Of a stretch of 64,000 nt of DNA, positions 27,792-35,443 are shown piece by piece (position 1 is the first letter of the stretch; each line of letters begins with the position of its first letter). The stretch comes from Prevotella sp. E2-28 (GTDB taxonomy: Bacteria; Bacteroidota; Bacteroidia; Bacteroidales; Bacteroidaceae): NCBI RefSeq assembly GCF_022024055.1, contig NZ_CP091788.1:1736001-1800000 (forward strand). Reading direction: 5' to 3'. Below the pieces are notes generated by a model, which searched no databases, was not told the DNA's origin, and saw nothing but the letters and a program-made list of their open reading frames with translations. Both the position numbers and the translations under genes were made by a program.

Positions 27792-27826
27792 AACTTACCA
27801 AGTTGTAATTTACAAATTGGTAAGTT
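27792..27826. repeat. Nested inverted repeat downstream of the Crp/Fnr gene
   Basis: AACTTACCAA (27792-27801) and TTGGTAAGTT (27817-27826) are perfect inverted copies. Between them TTGTAA and TTACAA also pair. It could fold as an RNA hairpin or bind a dimeric regulator. Confidence 0.6.
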
Positions 27827-27833
27827 ATAACGA

Positions 27834-27872
27834 AGAAGAGGCTACGTCATTGACGCAGCCTCTTCTCTTTTT
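27834..27872. terminator. Terminator between the Crp/Fnr gene and uxaB
   Basis: AGAAGAGGCT pairs with AGCCTCTTCT, with an inner CGTC/GACG pairing after one mismatch; then CTTTTTG. It ends the plus-strand transcript and may also act on the convergent uxaB transcript. Confidence 0.85.
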
Positions 27873-27886
27873 GTATTTTATGTATA

Positions 27887-29329
27887 TTACAGGATAGTCT
27901 TTACAGCCTCCAGCATACCTTTCTCCTGAATCAGGTCAAGGAACTGCTTCACCATCTGGTTCAGACCTGCAACCTTATTCAGGTCTTCCTGCCAGATGAA
28001 CTCAGCACTCAGTACACCGTCGGTTACCTTCTGAGTATCGCCAGTAGCCCAGAGCTCCTTCAGCAGATCCATAATCTTCTGGTCATCGTTAGGTGTAATC
28101 TCGGCTCCGTCGAAACGCTTACCACCCTTATAATAGGTGATGATAGCAGCCAGACCGAATACCAATCCCTTAGGCAGCTCACCCTTGCGCTCCAAGTAAG
28201 TCTTTACACCGGGCAGGTCGCGAGCCTGGAACTTGGGGAATGAATTCAGCATGATGCTGGTTACCTGATGATCTACGAATGGGTTGTCGAAGCGCTCAAG
28301 CACGTCAGCAGCAAACTTCTCCAGTTCGTCCATAGGCAGGTCGAGTGTCTGCATCAGCTCCTCAAACTGTACCTTGTGGATATATTTTCCGATAACCTCA
28401 TGGTTGCAAGCATCACGTACAATATTTACACCACTCAGATAAGCCACAGGGCTTAATACGGTGTGAGGACCATTCAGCAGGGTAACCTTACGCTTATGGT
28501 AAGGCTCCTCAGAAGGCACAAACAGCACGTGCAGTCCAGCTTTATCAGCAGGGAATTCCTGAGCTACTTCCTTTGGAGCTTCAATTACCCAGAGATGGAA
28601 GTTCTCGGCCTGTACAACGAGGTTGTCACGATAACCTACCTTCTCCTGAATCTCTGCAATTTCCTTGCGGGGGAAGCCAGGAACGATACGGTCAACGAGG
28701 GTGGCATAAACACCGCAAGACTCCTCGAACCACTTCTTGAAGCCCTCAGGCAACTGCCACAGCTCAATATATTTGCGGATGCAATCCTTCAGCACGTGGC
28801 CGTTCAGGAAAATCAGCTCGCAGGGGAATATGATAAGACCCTTGGTGGGATCACCATTGAAAGTCTGATAACGACGATACAGCAACTGAACCAGTTTGCC
28901 AGGATAGCTGCTTGCAGGTTTGTCCTCCAGCTTACAAGCAGGATCGAAAGCGATACCTGCCTCTGTGGTATTAGAAATCACAAAACGAATCTCGGGCTGG
29001 TCGGCCAGTGCCATGAAGGCATCGTTCTGAGAATAGGGATTCAGGGCACGACTAATCACGTCGATACGCTCAAGGGTGTTGACGGGCTTGCCGTTCTCAC
29101 GGCCCTGCAGGTTTACGTGATACAGGCAGTCCTGACCATTGAGCCAGTCAACCATACCGCGTTCGATGGGCTGCACAACAACCACACTACCATTGAAATT
29201 GGTCTTCTGGTCCATGTTCCAGATAATCCAATCAACAAAAGCACGAAGGAAGTTTCCTTCACCAAACTGAATCACCTTTTCAGGCATAACGCTCTTAGGA
29301 GCGAAGTGTTTGTTTAATGGTTTCAACAT
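27887..29329 (-). CDS. uxaB: Tagaturonate reductase (altronate oxidoreductase)
   Basis: 480 residues of the mannitol dehydrogenase / UxaB family, which reduces D-tagaturonate to D-altronate with NADH in galacturonate breakdown. The N-terminal Rossmann-like start is QFGEGNFLRAFVDWII. The catalytic-domain segments include PCELIFLNGHVLKDCI, DRIVPGFPR and the family signature KVTLLNGPHTVLSPVAYL with the catalytic lysine. Length fits UxaB. The other galacturonate genes (uxaA, uxaC) are not in the window, so it is a stand-alone unit with its own promoter at 29371-29402. Confidence 0.93.
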   Translation of the reverse strand: MLKPLNKHFAPKSVMPEKVIQFGEGNFLRAFVDWIIWNMDQKTNFNGSVVVVQPIERGMVDWLNGQDCLYHVNLQGRENGKPVNTLERIDVISRALNPYSQNDAFMALADQPEIRFVISNTTEAGIAFDPACKLEDKPASSYPGKLVQLLYRRYQTFNGDPTKGLIIFPCELIFLNGHVLKDCIRKYIELWQLPEGFKKWFEESCGVYATLVDRIVPGFPRKEIAEIQEKVGYRDNLVVQAENFHLWVIEAPKEVAQEFPADKAGLHVLFVPSEEPYHKRKVTLLNGPHTVLSPVAYLSGVNIVRDACNHEVIGKYIHKVQFEELMQTLDLPMDELEKFAADVLERFDNPFVDHQVTSIMLNSFPKFQARDLPGVKTYLERKGELPKGLVFGLAAIITYYKGGKRFDGAEITPNDDQKIMDLLKELWATGDTQKVTDGVLSAEFIWQEDLNKVAGLNQMVKQFLDLIQEKGMLEAVKTIL

Positions 29330-29370
29330 TGTAAAATTGTTTTAGAATTTGTTTTTAATGTATTTGTGTG

Positions 29371-29402
29371 CAAAAGTATGAAAAGTATTTTAAATCACCA
29401 AA
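29371..29402 (-). promoter_or_regulatory. Promoter of uxaB
   Basis: On minus, TTTG (29402-29399), 20 bases, TACTTTTG (29378-29371). Consensus spacing. Confidence 0.75.
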
Positions 29403-29433
29403 TAATTATCAAAATGTTAAAGAACTATGTTAT

Positions 29434-30543
29434 TTATTGCAGCTTTTCGCTGATAAACTTCTGGAGTTCCTCATGGTTCATTCCTTTTGCCAAAATTGTA
29501 CCTTCTTTGTCGAGCACCACAGTGTAAGGAATAAACTGAATATTGAAGCTGCGCTGTACATATGTTGTACCGCTAATAGCAACTGTCTGAGGCCAGGTCA
29601 GTTCCAGTTCCTCAATACTTTTAATCCATGCATCCTTATCGTCATCAATAGATAAACCAATAATGCCGAAGCCCTTCTCCTGATAGTCGGCCAGCAACTT
29701 TTTCATAGCTGGCATACCCTCACGACAGGGCATACACCATGAAGCCCAGAAATCGAGGAGGGTTATCTGGTTTTGTTTTACCAAATCCATGATACCTACC
29801 TCCTGACCTTCTGTAGAGTGTAATTTGAAATTAGGGATTTTCTGACCTATCTCCGTAGGAAATGTATCATTGATTTTTTTCTGAATATCTTTGATTGCCT
29901 GACGCTCTTTATACTCTTCTGGCAATTTCGATAAGGCATCAATGAGTTCATCTCTTGAGAATTGATCGCCGTAGGCAAGTTGTGTCAGGAAGAAATAACC
30001 AAACTCATTATTGAGATTGTTCATCGTCATTTCCTTCATCTTAACACCTACCTCTTTCTGCAATTCATTCAACTGTGTGTAAATCTCAACCTGCTGCTCC
30101 TGATCCAGACCGCCAGCATTAATCTTCTCCATTAACGCCTCAGCCTTTTTCTGGGATTCAAAGAACACCTTATTCATTTCCTGCAGAGCATCATTAGCCT
30201 CAGTGCCTGATATCTGGGATTCACCAGAGGCAGACAGCAGCATCTTAATGGTTCCTGCTTCACGGAAGAACATGGCGTATGTCCTAGTCTTTGGAGCAAC
30301 AACAGTGCAAAGGAATACAGAATCAACGTCACCTTTCCACTCAAACTCACCGTCGCTTACAACGAGCGTGTCAAGTGGGTCAGAACTTTCAGGGGCGAAT
30401 GGATAGATGAGCAGTGTGTCACCGTCATCAATACCTTCTACAACACCTTTCACCTTGAATCCATTAGAATTACACGATGTCATAGAAATAGCTGCAATAG
30501 CTAATCCGATAATGAATTTCAGTCTTTTCATCCCCTTTTTCAA
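29434..30543 (-). CDS. TlpA/ResA-like thiol-disulfide oxidoreductase lipoprotein with DUF4369-type N-domain
   Basis: 369 residues. The signal peptide has a lipobox (AISMTSCNSN). Residues 27-125 resemble DUF4369 (VVEGIDDGDTLLIY), a charged helical linker follows, and residues 228-369 form a thioredoxin fold with active site WASWCMPCREG (cysteines about 265 and 268) and the cis-Pro segment QFIPYTVVLDKEG. Such proteins are membrane-tethered in the periplasm and reduce disulfides. An MKRLKF start five codons in is possible. It lies 9 bases after prs, so it may be co-transcribed with it. Confidence 0.9.
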   Translation of the reverse strand: MKKGMKRLKFIIGLAIAAISMTSCNSNGFKVKGVVEGIDDGDTLLIYPFAPESSDPLDTLVVSDGEFEWKGDVDSVFLCTVVAPKTRTYAMFFREAGTIKMLLSASGESQISGTEANDALQEMNKVFFESQKKAEALMEKINAGGLDQEQQVEIYTQLNELQKEVGVKMKEMTMNNLNNEFGYFFLTQLAYGDQFSRDELIDALSKLPEEYKERQAIKDIQKKINDTFPTEIGQKIPNFKLHSTEGQEVGIMDLVKQNQITLLDFWASWCMPCREGMPAMKKLLADYQEKGFGIIGLSIDDDKDAWIKSIEELELTWPQTVAISGTTYVQRSFNIQFIPYTVVLDKEGTILAKGMNHEELQKFISEKLQ

Positions 30544-30552
30544 TTAAATTGT

Positions 30553-31491
30553 CTATACTAAATACTGGTCACTGATACTCTCGTTCTCAATGACACGACG
30601 GATAGTCTCAGCAAACATATCAGCAACACTGATCTGCTTAACCTTGGCACAACGTTGAGTATAAGGAATAGAGTCTGTGAAAACAATCTCTTCAAGAGCA
30701 GATTCCTGTACACGGTCACTAGCAGGACCACTCATCACACAGTGAGATGCACATGCACGTACACTCTTCGCACCTGCCGCCATCATCAAGTCGGCTGCTT
30801 TGGTGATAGTGCCTGCGGTATCTACCATATCATCAATAATGACTACGTTCTTTCCTTCGACATCACCAATAATCTGCATTGTAGCAACGACATTGGCACG
30901 TGCGCGGGTCTTGTTGCAAAGTACTAGCGGACAACCCAGATACTTAGCATAAGTGTTGGCACGCTTAGAACCACCTACGTCAGGAGAAGCAATCACCAAA
31001 TCGTCAAGTTGCAGACTCTGCAGATAGGGTAGGATAACGCCTGAAGCATAGAGATGATCTACAGGTACATTAAAGAATCCCTGAATCTGATCAGCATGTA
31101 AATCCATCGTAATAACACGATTAACACCAGCTACGCTCAGCAAATCGGCAATCAGTTTGGCGCCGATGCTAACGCGGGGTTTGTCCTTACGGTCTTGACG
31201 TGCCCAACCGAAATAGGGAATTACAGCGTTAATGGTACGAGCAGAAGCGCGCTTGGCAGCATCAATCATCAGGAGCAGCTCCATCAGATTGTCACTATTA
31301 GGGAATGTGCTCTGTACGAGGAAGATGTCTCGTCCACGAATAGATTCCTCATAAGACACAGCAAATTCTCCGTCAGAGAATTTCGTGATTTGCAATTTAC
31401 CAAGGGGGCACCCCAGACTTTGGCAGATTTTCTCAGCCAGGTATCTGGTTGCTGTACCAGAGAACACCATGTAAGAATCTTGTGTTGTCAT
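30553..31491 (-). CDS. prs: Ribose-phosphate pyrophosphokinase (PRPP synthetase)
   Basis: 312 residues, normal for class I PRPP synthetase, which makes PRPP from ribose 5-phosphate and ATP for nucleotide, His and Trp synthesis. The divalent-cation site reads RVITMDLHADQIQGFFNVPV, and the PRPP-binding loop reads NVVIIDDMVDTAGTI. The N-terminal FSDGEFAVSYEESIRGRDIF loop is typical. Flanked by a ThiE-like gene 33 bases upstream and the TlpA-like gene downstream. Confidence 0.97.
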   Translation of the reverse strand: MTTQDSYMVFSGTATRYLAEKICQSLGCPLGKLQITKFSDGEFAVSYEESIRGRDIFLVQSTFPNSDNLMELLLMIDAAKRASARTINAVIPYFGWARQDRKDKPRVSIGAKLIADLLSVAGVNRVITMDLHADQIQGFFNVPVDHLYASGVILPYLQSLQLDDLVIASPDVGGSKRANTYAKYLGCPLVLCNKTRARANVVATMQIIGDVEGKNVVIIDDMVDTAGTITKAADLMMAAGAKSVRACASHCVMSGPASDRVQESALEEIVFTDSIPYTQRCAKVKQISVADMFAETIRRVIENESISDQYLV

Positions 31492-31524
31492 TACTTTTTA
31501 TAGTTCGTAAAATTGAATTGTAAT

Positions 31525-32133
31525 TTAATTGGCTGCTTTTTGCAATTTCTGGAAATGCGAAATCAAATCTTTGTAGTCTTGTTCCTGATGAATATTAAAA
31601 CGATTCCAAAGATCACCACAGATGACTACGCCACCAAAGCCCAGATCACGCATTTGCCTGATATTGTCTAGATTAATACCACCCATAGCGTAAACGTGTT
31701 TATCTATGAGTCCTTTCTTACTGGCTTCACGTAATTCTTCCTCAGTCAGTGTTTGCTTGTCATTAGGATTACTCTGACTATCAAAGATCGTTTTCAGAAA
31801 CACATAATCAGCCTTTTTCTTGGCGTCATGCAGCTCACTGATTTTATGACAAGTACAACTGAAGTGTCCTTTATATCCATAGGGCAACTCCGCATCAGCC
31901 GTATTAAGATGAATGCCTTTTAAACCAAACTCTTCACGTAGATAAAAATGGTCGTGAACAGATATTTTCCTGTAGTAATCCTCAGGAAGGAGGGTGAGTA
32001 ATCGTTCGGAATACACTGGTTCCGAACCTGGTTTGTATAAGTGCAGATTGTCCATCCCTTCTTCGAAAAGAGTGGTCAGGATTTTGTCTTCCTCCACGAA
32101 AAACGTGGCCTTTGTCAGGATGATAAGTTTCAT
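31525..32133 (-). CDS. Thiamine-phosphate synthase-like (ThiE/TenI family) protein
   Basis: 202 residues with a TIM-barrel of the ThiE/TenI family: LHLYKPGSEPVYSERLL, KGIHLNTADAELP, SCTCHKISELHDAKKKADYVFLKTIF and MGGINLDNIRQMRDLGFGGVVICGDLW. Family members join thiamine pyrimidine and thiazole phosphates or aromatise the thiazole. This one lacks the usual ThiE phosphate-contacting GQ.D and is alone, away from other thiamine genes, so a TenI-like or different role is quite possible. It probably shares a transcript with prs. Confidence 0.8.
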   Translation of the reverse strand: MKLIILTKATFFVEEDKILTTLFEEGMDNLHLYKPGSEPVYSERLLTLLPEDYYRKISVHDHFYLREEFGLKGIHLNTADAELPYGYKGHFSCTCHKISELHDAKKKADYVFLKTIFDSQSNPNDKQTLTEEELREASKKGLIDKHVYAMGGINLDNIRQMRDLGFGGVVICGDLWNRFNIHQEQDYKDLISHFQKLQKAAN

Positions 32134-32193
32134 CTACAACCCATTTATTAGAAAAGCCCCATCCGTTAAGAATAAGGGCTTTATGTAATTAAG

Positions 32194-32267
32194 TGATTCC
32201 GTCGGGATTCGAACCCGAGACCCACAGCTTAGAAGGCTGTTGCTCTATCCAGCTGAGCTACGGAACC
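32194..32267 (-). tRNA. tRNA-Arg (anticodon TCT)
   Basis: A 74-base tRNA on minus. The acceptor GGTTCCG pairs with CGGAATC (one G-T). The D arm reads GCTCAGCTGGATAGAGC, the anticodon loop CTTCTAA has anticodon TCT (reads AGA), and the T arm contains GGTTCGAATCC. The CCA end is not encoded. Confidence 0.96.
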
Positions 32268-32302
32268 AGCCTCGCCTGAGGATTGTCCCTCATTTGCGAG
32301 TG

Positions 32303-32334
32303 CAAAGGTACTCTTTTTTTATGAATTCACCAAA
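32303..32334 (-). promoter_or_regulatory. Promoter of tRNA-Arg
   Basis: On minus, TTTG (32334-32331), 20 bases, TACCTTTG (32310-32303). Transcription may continue into the ThiE-like gene and prs. Confidence 0.8.
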
Positions 32335-32409
32335 TTTTAAAGCAGCGAAAGCAAAAAAAACTTGTTTTCTTTGCTGAGTCGCGAGAAAATTCGAGGTTGC
32401 CCTCAAATT

Positions 32410-33207
32410 TTAGACCTTAAATCTGATGTACGATCTGTCATCAAATGAATTATTTCCCTCTGTAAAGGCTTTCGTTGCCTTAAACTGCCCAATATTCAGC
32501 GGATCTTCTTCCTTTTGTCGTGCAAGCCGCTGTTCTGACTCCTCAAGTGTACTGCACAAGAATGGATAGCCATCGCTGGCCAACACAATCTCCCACGGCT
32601 GGAAGTCGAGTGTTATAACGCGTACATATTGTTCTGGAATATGGAATCCGTCAATGACGCTATAAGTTACGTTTTGCAGTTTCATGGTCTCCAGCATCCG
32701 TGGAATAATCTGTTGACGTGCCGTATCGTTTGTAAGATAGTGTTCTTTGGGCTCCTCACCTGATAGGATTATTTGCGCCCTTTGCTCTGCCAACTCCTGT
32801 TCATAGGGTTTTGGATTATCGTAGAATTCACCACCAACCAGACATTGACAGTCGCCTATCATCCATATTTCACGCCTCACTCTACTGAAAATAATTGCAC
32901 TGGCTGTGAGCCTTTCCTCTGGATGTTCAGCCAAATGGGGAATCTCTGAGTTCTTATAGTGCTTACGGATTTTCTTGGTTACACCTACGCAGAAGTCATG
33001 GCACGAAATATTCTTTGGCGCTTTGCGAATGAACTTCTCGATAATCTGCATGGCATAGCGTCCGTTACTTTTGAAATAACTATAACGACGATTGGTTTTT
33101 GATGTGGAACCATCGATAACTGCAATGAAGTCATCAGTGACGACGATTCCGTCCTCGCTTTTCCTCTTGGGGTCTTTCGCTATGATGCTTTGCTCGAGAA
33201 TTATCAT
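32410..33207 (-). CDS. Divergent PP2C-like phosphatase
   Basis: 265 residues from ATG 33207. The frame is open further upstream, but those codons lie within the YgiQ gene and read as low-quality sequence, whereas MIILEQSIIAKDP starts a sensible protein. Four short motifs occur in the order expected of PP2C enzymes: FIAVIDGSTS, WMIGDCQCL, IVLASDGYPF and FDDRSYI. These correspond to the metal-binding aspartates, but the fit is distant, so activity is unproven. It overlaps the end of the YgiQ gene by 74 bases, which implies coupled translation. It ends the six-gene run. Confidence 0.65.
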   Translation of the reverse strand: MIILEQSIIAKDPKRKSEDGIVVTDDFIAVIDGSTSKTNRRYSYFKSNGRYAMQIIEKFIRKAPKNISCHDFCVGVTKKIRKHYKNSEIPHLAEHPEERLTASAIIFSRVRREIWMIGDCQCLVGGEFYDNPKPYEQELAEQRAQIILSGEEPKEHYLTNDTARQQIIPRMLETMKLQNVTYSVIDGFHIPEQYVRVITLDFQPWEIVLASDGYPFLCSTLEESEQRLARQKEEDPLNIGQFKATKAFTEGNNSFDDRSYIRFKV

Positions 33208-35140
33208 TGTTAAAATTTGGATTATACGATTTGGGCTTATTACTTGCTGAAGCGCGTTGTTCGCCATACGGACGCTTATCGCTATACGGACGATAGTTGT
33301 TGCCTTGTGATGGTGGCATGCCGCTATACAGCTTTGCAATCAAGTCAGAACGGCCAATGCGGCGTAACGACTGCTCGATGCCACGACGTTCTTCGGGCTT
33401 GTACCAGAAGAAGAACTGACGCTGCGCCAACTTGTCCTTTGGAGTTTTGGCGCTAAACACGGGTTGTAGCGTATAAGGATCGTAGCCTGTGTACCACGTT
33501 TCAGTGGCATTGGTAAGTGGCGTTGGCGTAAAGTCCTGCACCTGTTCGAGATGAAAATCAAGCCCCTTGGTTATCACAGCCAACTCGGCCATATCCTCCT
33601 CCTGACAACCTGGATGGCTCGAGATGAAGTAAGGGATGATTTGCTGGCGAAGTCCCTCCTCGCGATTAATACGATCGAAGATGCGCTTAAACTCGTAGAA
33701 CTGCTGGAATGAGGGCTTGCGCATGAGATAGAGAACACGGTCGCTGGTGTGCTCAGGGGCTACCTTCAGACGTCCTGACACATGACGGGTAATCAGTTCG
33801 CGGGTGTACTCCATAGCGGCCTTGTTGCTGGCCTCGTCCTTACTCTTATATAATAATAGGTCGTAGCGAACACCACTGCCTATATAGCTGTGCTTGATGC
33901 CTGGAAGGGCATCTACAGAGCGATAGATATCAAGCAACTTAGAATGATCGGTATTGAGGTTAGGGCATATCTGCGGGTGCACACATGATGGGCGACGGCA
34001 CTTTTCGCAGGCATTCTTGTTGCGTCCACTCATGCCGTACATATTGGCCGATGGACCACCCAAGTCTGAAAGATTACCCTTAAAGTCGGGCATCTGGATA
34101 ACCTGTTTTACCTCACGAAGAATACTCTCTTTTGAACGGCAGGTTATAAATTTGCCCTGGTGAGCCGAAATAGTACAGAAGGCGCATCCGCCAAAACAAC
34201 CGCGATGGATGTTTACGCTGAACTTAATCATATCGTAAGCCGGAATGCGCTTGCCCTTATATTTTGGGTGTGGCTGGCGGGTGTAGGGCAAATCGAACGA
34301 TGCGTCGAGCTCCTCGGTAGTCATCGGGGGATATGGCGGGTTGATAACCACGTACCTGCCATCAACGCCCTGCAGCAGGCGCTGGGCGTGCATCATGTTA
34401 GATTGCTCCTCTACATTCTTAAAGTTCTCAGCCTGAGCCTTTTTGTTTTTGAGGCACTCCTCGTGTGAATGCAGCACAATGTCGCGATCGGTAATGCCGC
34501 CCAGGATATCCTCCTTGCGCGATAGATAAACGGTTTGCGGCAGGTCACGAATATCGCGAATGTTCTCGCCGGCAGCCAGTCGGCGTGCCAACTCGATAGT
34601 AACTTTCTCGCCCATGCCGTAGGTAATCATATCGGCAGGCGAATAGCACAGCAGACACTTCTTCAGGCTGTCGCTCCAGTAATCGTAATGACTCAAGCGG
34701 CGCAGCGAGGCCTCAATACCGCCCAGTACTACGGGTACATCGGGATACAGTTCCTTAAGGATTTTGGCGTAAACGATGGTAGGGTACTCGGGACGCATGT
34801 CGTGGCGACCGTCGGGGCTATAAGCATCCTCGGAACGCAGACGGCGAGCGGCGGTGTACTTGTTTACCATTGAGTCCATGCAACCTGGGGCTATACCGAA
34901 GAAAAGGCGAGGTCGTCCTAACTTCTTAAAGTCGCGATAGTCGCCATGCCAGTCGGGCTGGGGCACGATGGCCACACGGAACCCCGCGGCCTCGAGTGTG
35001 CGGCCAATAACGGCGGCACCAAAAGATGGGTGATCTACATAAGCATCACCCGAGAACAGAATCACATCTACGTAATCCCATCCTCGCAGTTCCAGTTCTT
35101 TTTTGGTAGTCGGTAGAAAATCAGTCAGCCGATACTCCAT
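33134..35140 (-). CDS. YgiQ family radical SAM protein
   Basis: 668 residues. The radical SAM cluster motif is CFGGCAFC (in NIHRGCFGGCAFCTISAHQG), following an N-terminal UPF0313 domain (DVILFSGDAYVDHPSFGAAVIGR, VVLGGIEASLRRLSHYDYW). A second cysteine group (CEKCRRPSCVHPQICPN) may bind another cluster. The C-terminal 70 residues are basic, low-complexity and probably disordered. The reaction of YgiQ proteins is not established. It overlaps the upstream small gene by 20 bases and the downstream PP2C-like gene by 74 bases. Confidence 0.93.
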   Translation of the reverse strand: MEYRLTDFLPTTKKELELRGWDYVDVILFSGDAYVDHPSFGAAVIGRTLEAAGFRVAIVPQPDWHGDYRDFKKLGRPRLFFGIAPGCMDSMVNKYTAARRLRSEDAYSPDGRHDMRPEYPTIVYAKILKELYPDVPVVLGGIEASLRRLSHYDYWSDSLKKCLLCYSPADMITYGMGEKVTIELARRLAAGENIRDIRDLPQTVYLSRKEDILGGITDRDIVLHSHEECLKNKKAQAENFKNVEEQSNMMHAQRLLQGVDGRYVVINPPYPPMTTEELDASFDLPYTRQPHPKYKGKRIPAYDMIKFSVNIHRGCFGGCAFCTISAHQGKFITCRSKESILREVKQVIQMPDFKGNLSDLGGPSANMYGMSGRNKNACEKCRRPSCVHPQICPNLNTDHSKLLDIYRSVDALPGIKHSYIGSGVRYDLLLYKSKDEASNKAAMEYTRELITRHVSGRLKVAPEHTSDRVLYLMRKPSFQQFYEFKRIFDRINREEGLRQQIIPYFISSHPGCQEEDMAELAVITKGLDFHLEQVQDFTPTPLTNATETWYTGYDPYTLQPVFSAKTPKDKLAQRQFFFWYKPEERRGIEQSLRRIGRSDLIAKLYSGMPPSQGNNYRPYSDKRPYGEQRASASNKPKSYNPNFNNDNSRAKHHSERPQEEKRGRNRRH

Positions 35141-35441
35141 CTTCTATTTGGTTCTTCTTCCAGTCAAGGAACAGTTTTGTTAAGTTCTGCAATCCCAGTG
35201 CTTTCATGTTCGGATGATAGATCACATCCAGACAGAGGTCCAGTAATTGTTTATCGCGTCCAGCTTCCGACTCCAGCAGAGAGCGAATGTTCAGCTTGAG
35301 TTTATCAAGCACGTCTTCATCTACATATCCATTGGAATCTATGAGGTCACGAAGTAGTTGATATTGCTCTATAGTAGCCAGATGCTGCTCGCTTACTTCG
35401 ATACTTCTTGTACCTGAAGCGTTAGTTTGAATCTTTGCCAT
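35121..35441 (-). CDS. Hypothetical small helical protein
   Basis: 106 residues, soluble and mostly helical (SEQHLATIEQYQLLRDLIDSN, LLDLCLDVIYHPNMKALG, LTKLFLDWKKNQ). I do not recognise it. The gene starts two bases after the golvesin-type exoprotein gene ends and overlaps the YgiQ start by 20 bases, so translation is tightly coupled to both. No catalytic or binding motif is visible. Confidence 0.75.
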   Translation of the reverse strand: MAKIQTNASGTRSIEVSEQHLATIEQYQLLRDLIDSNGYVDEDVLDKLKLNIRSLLESEAGRDKQLLDLCLDVIYHPNMKALGLQNLTKLFLDWKKNQIEDGVSAD

Positions 35442-35443
35442 AA

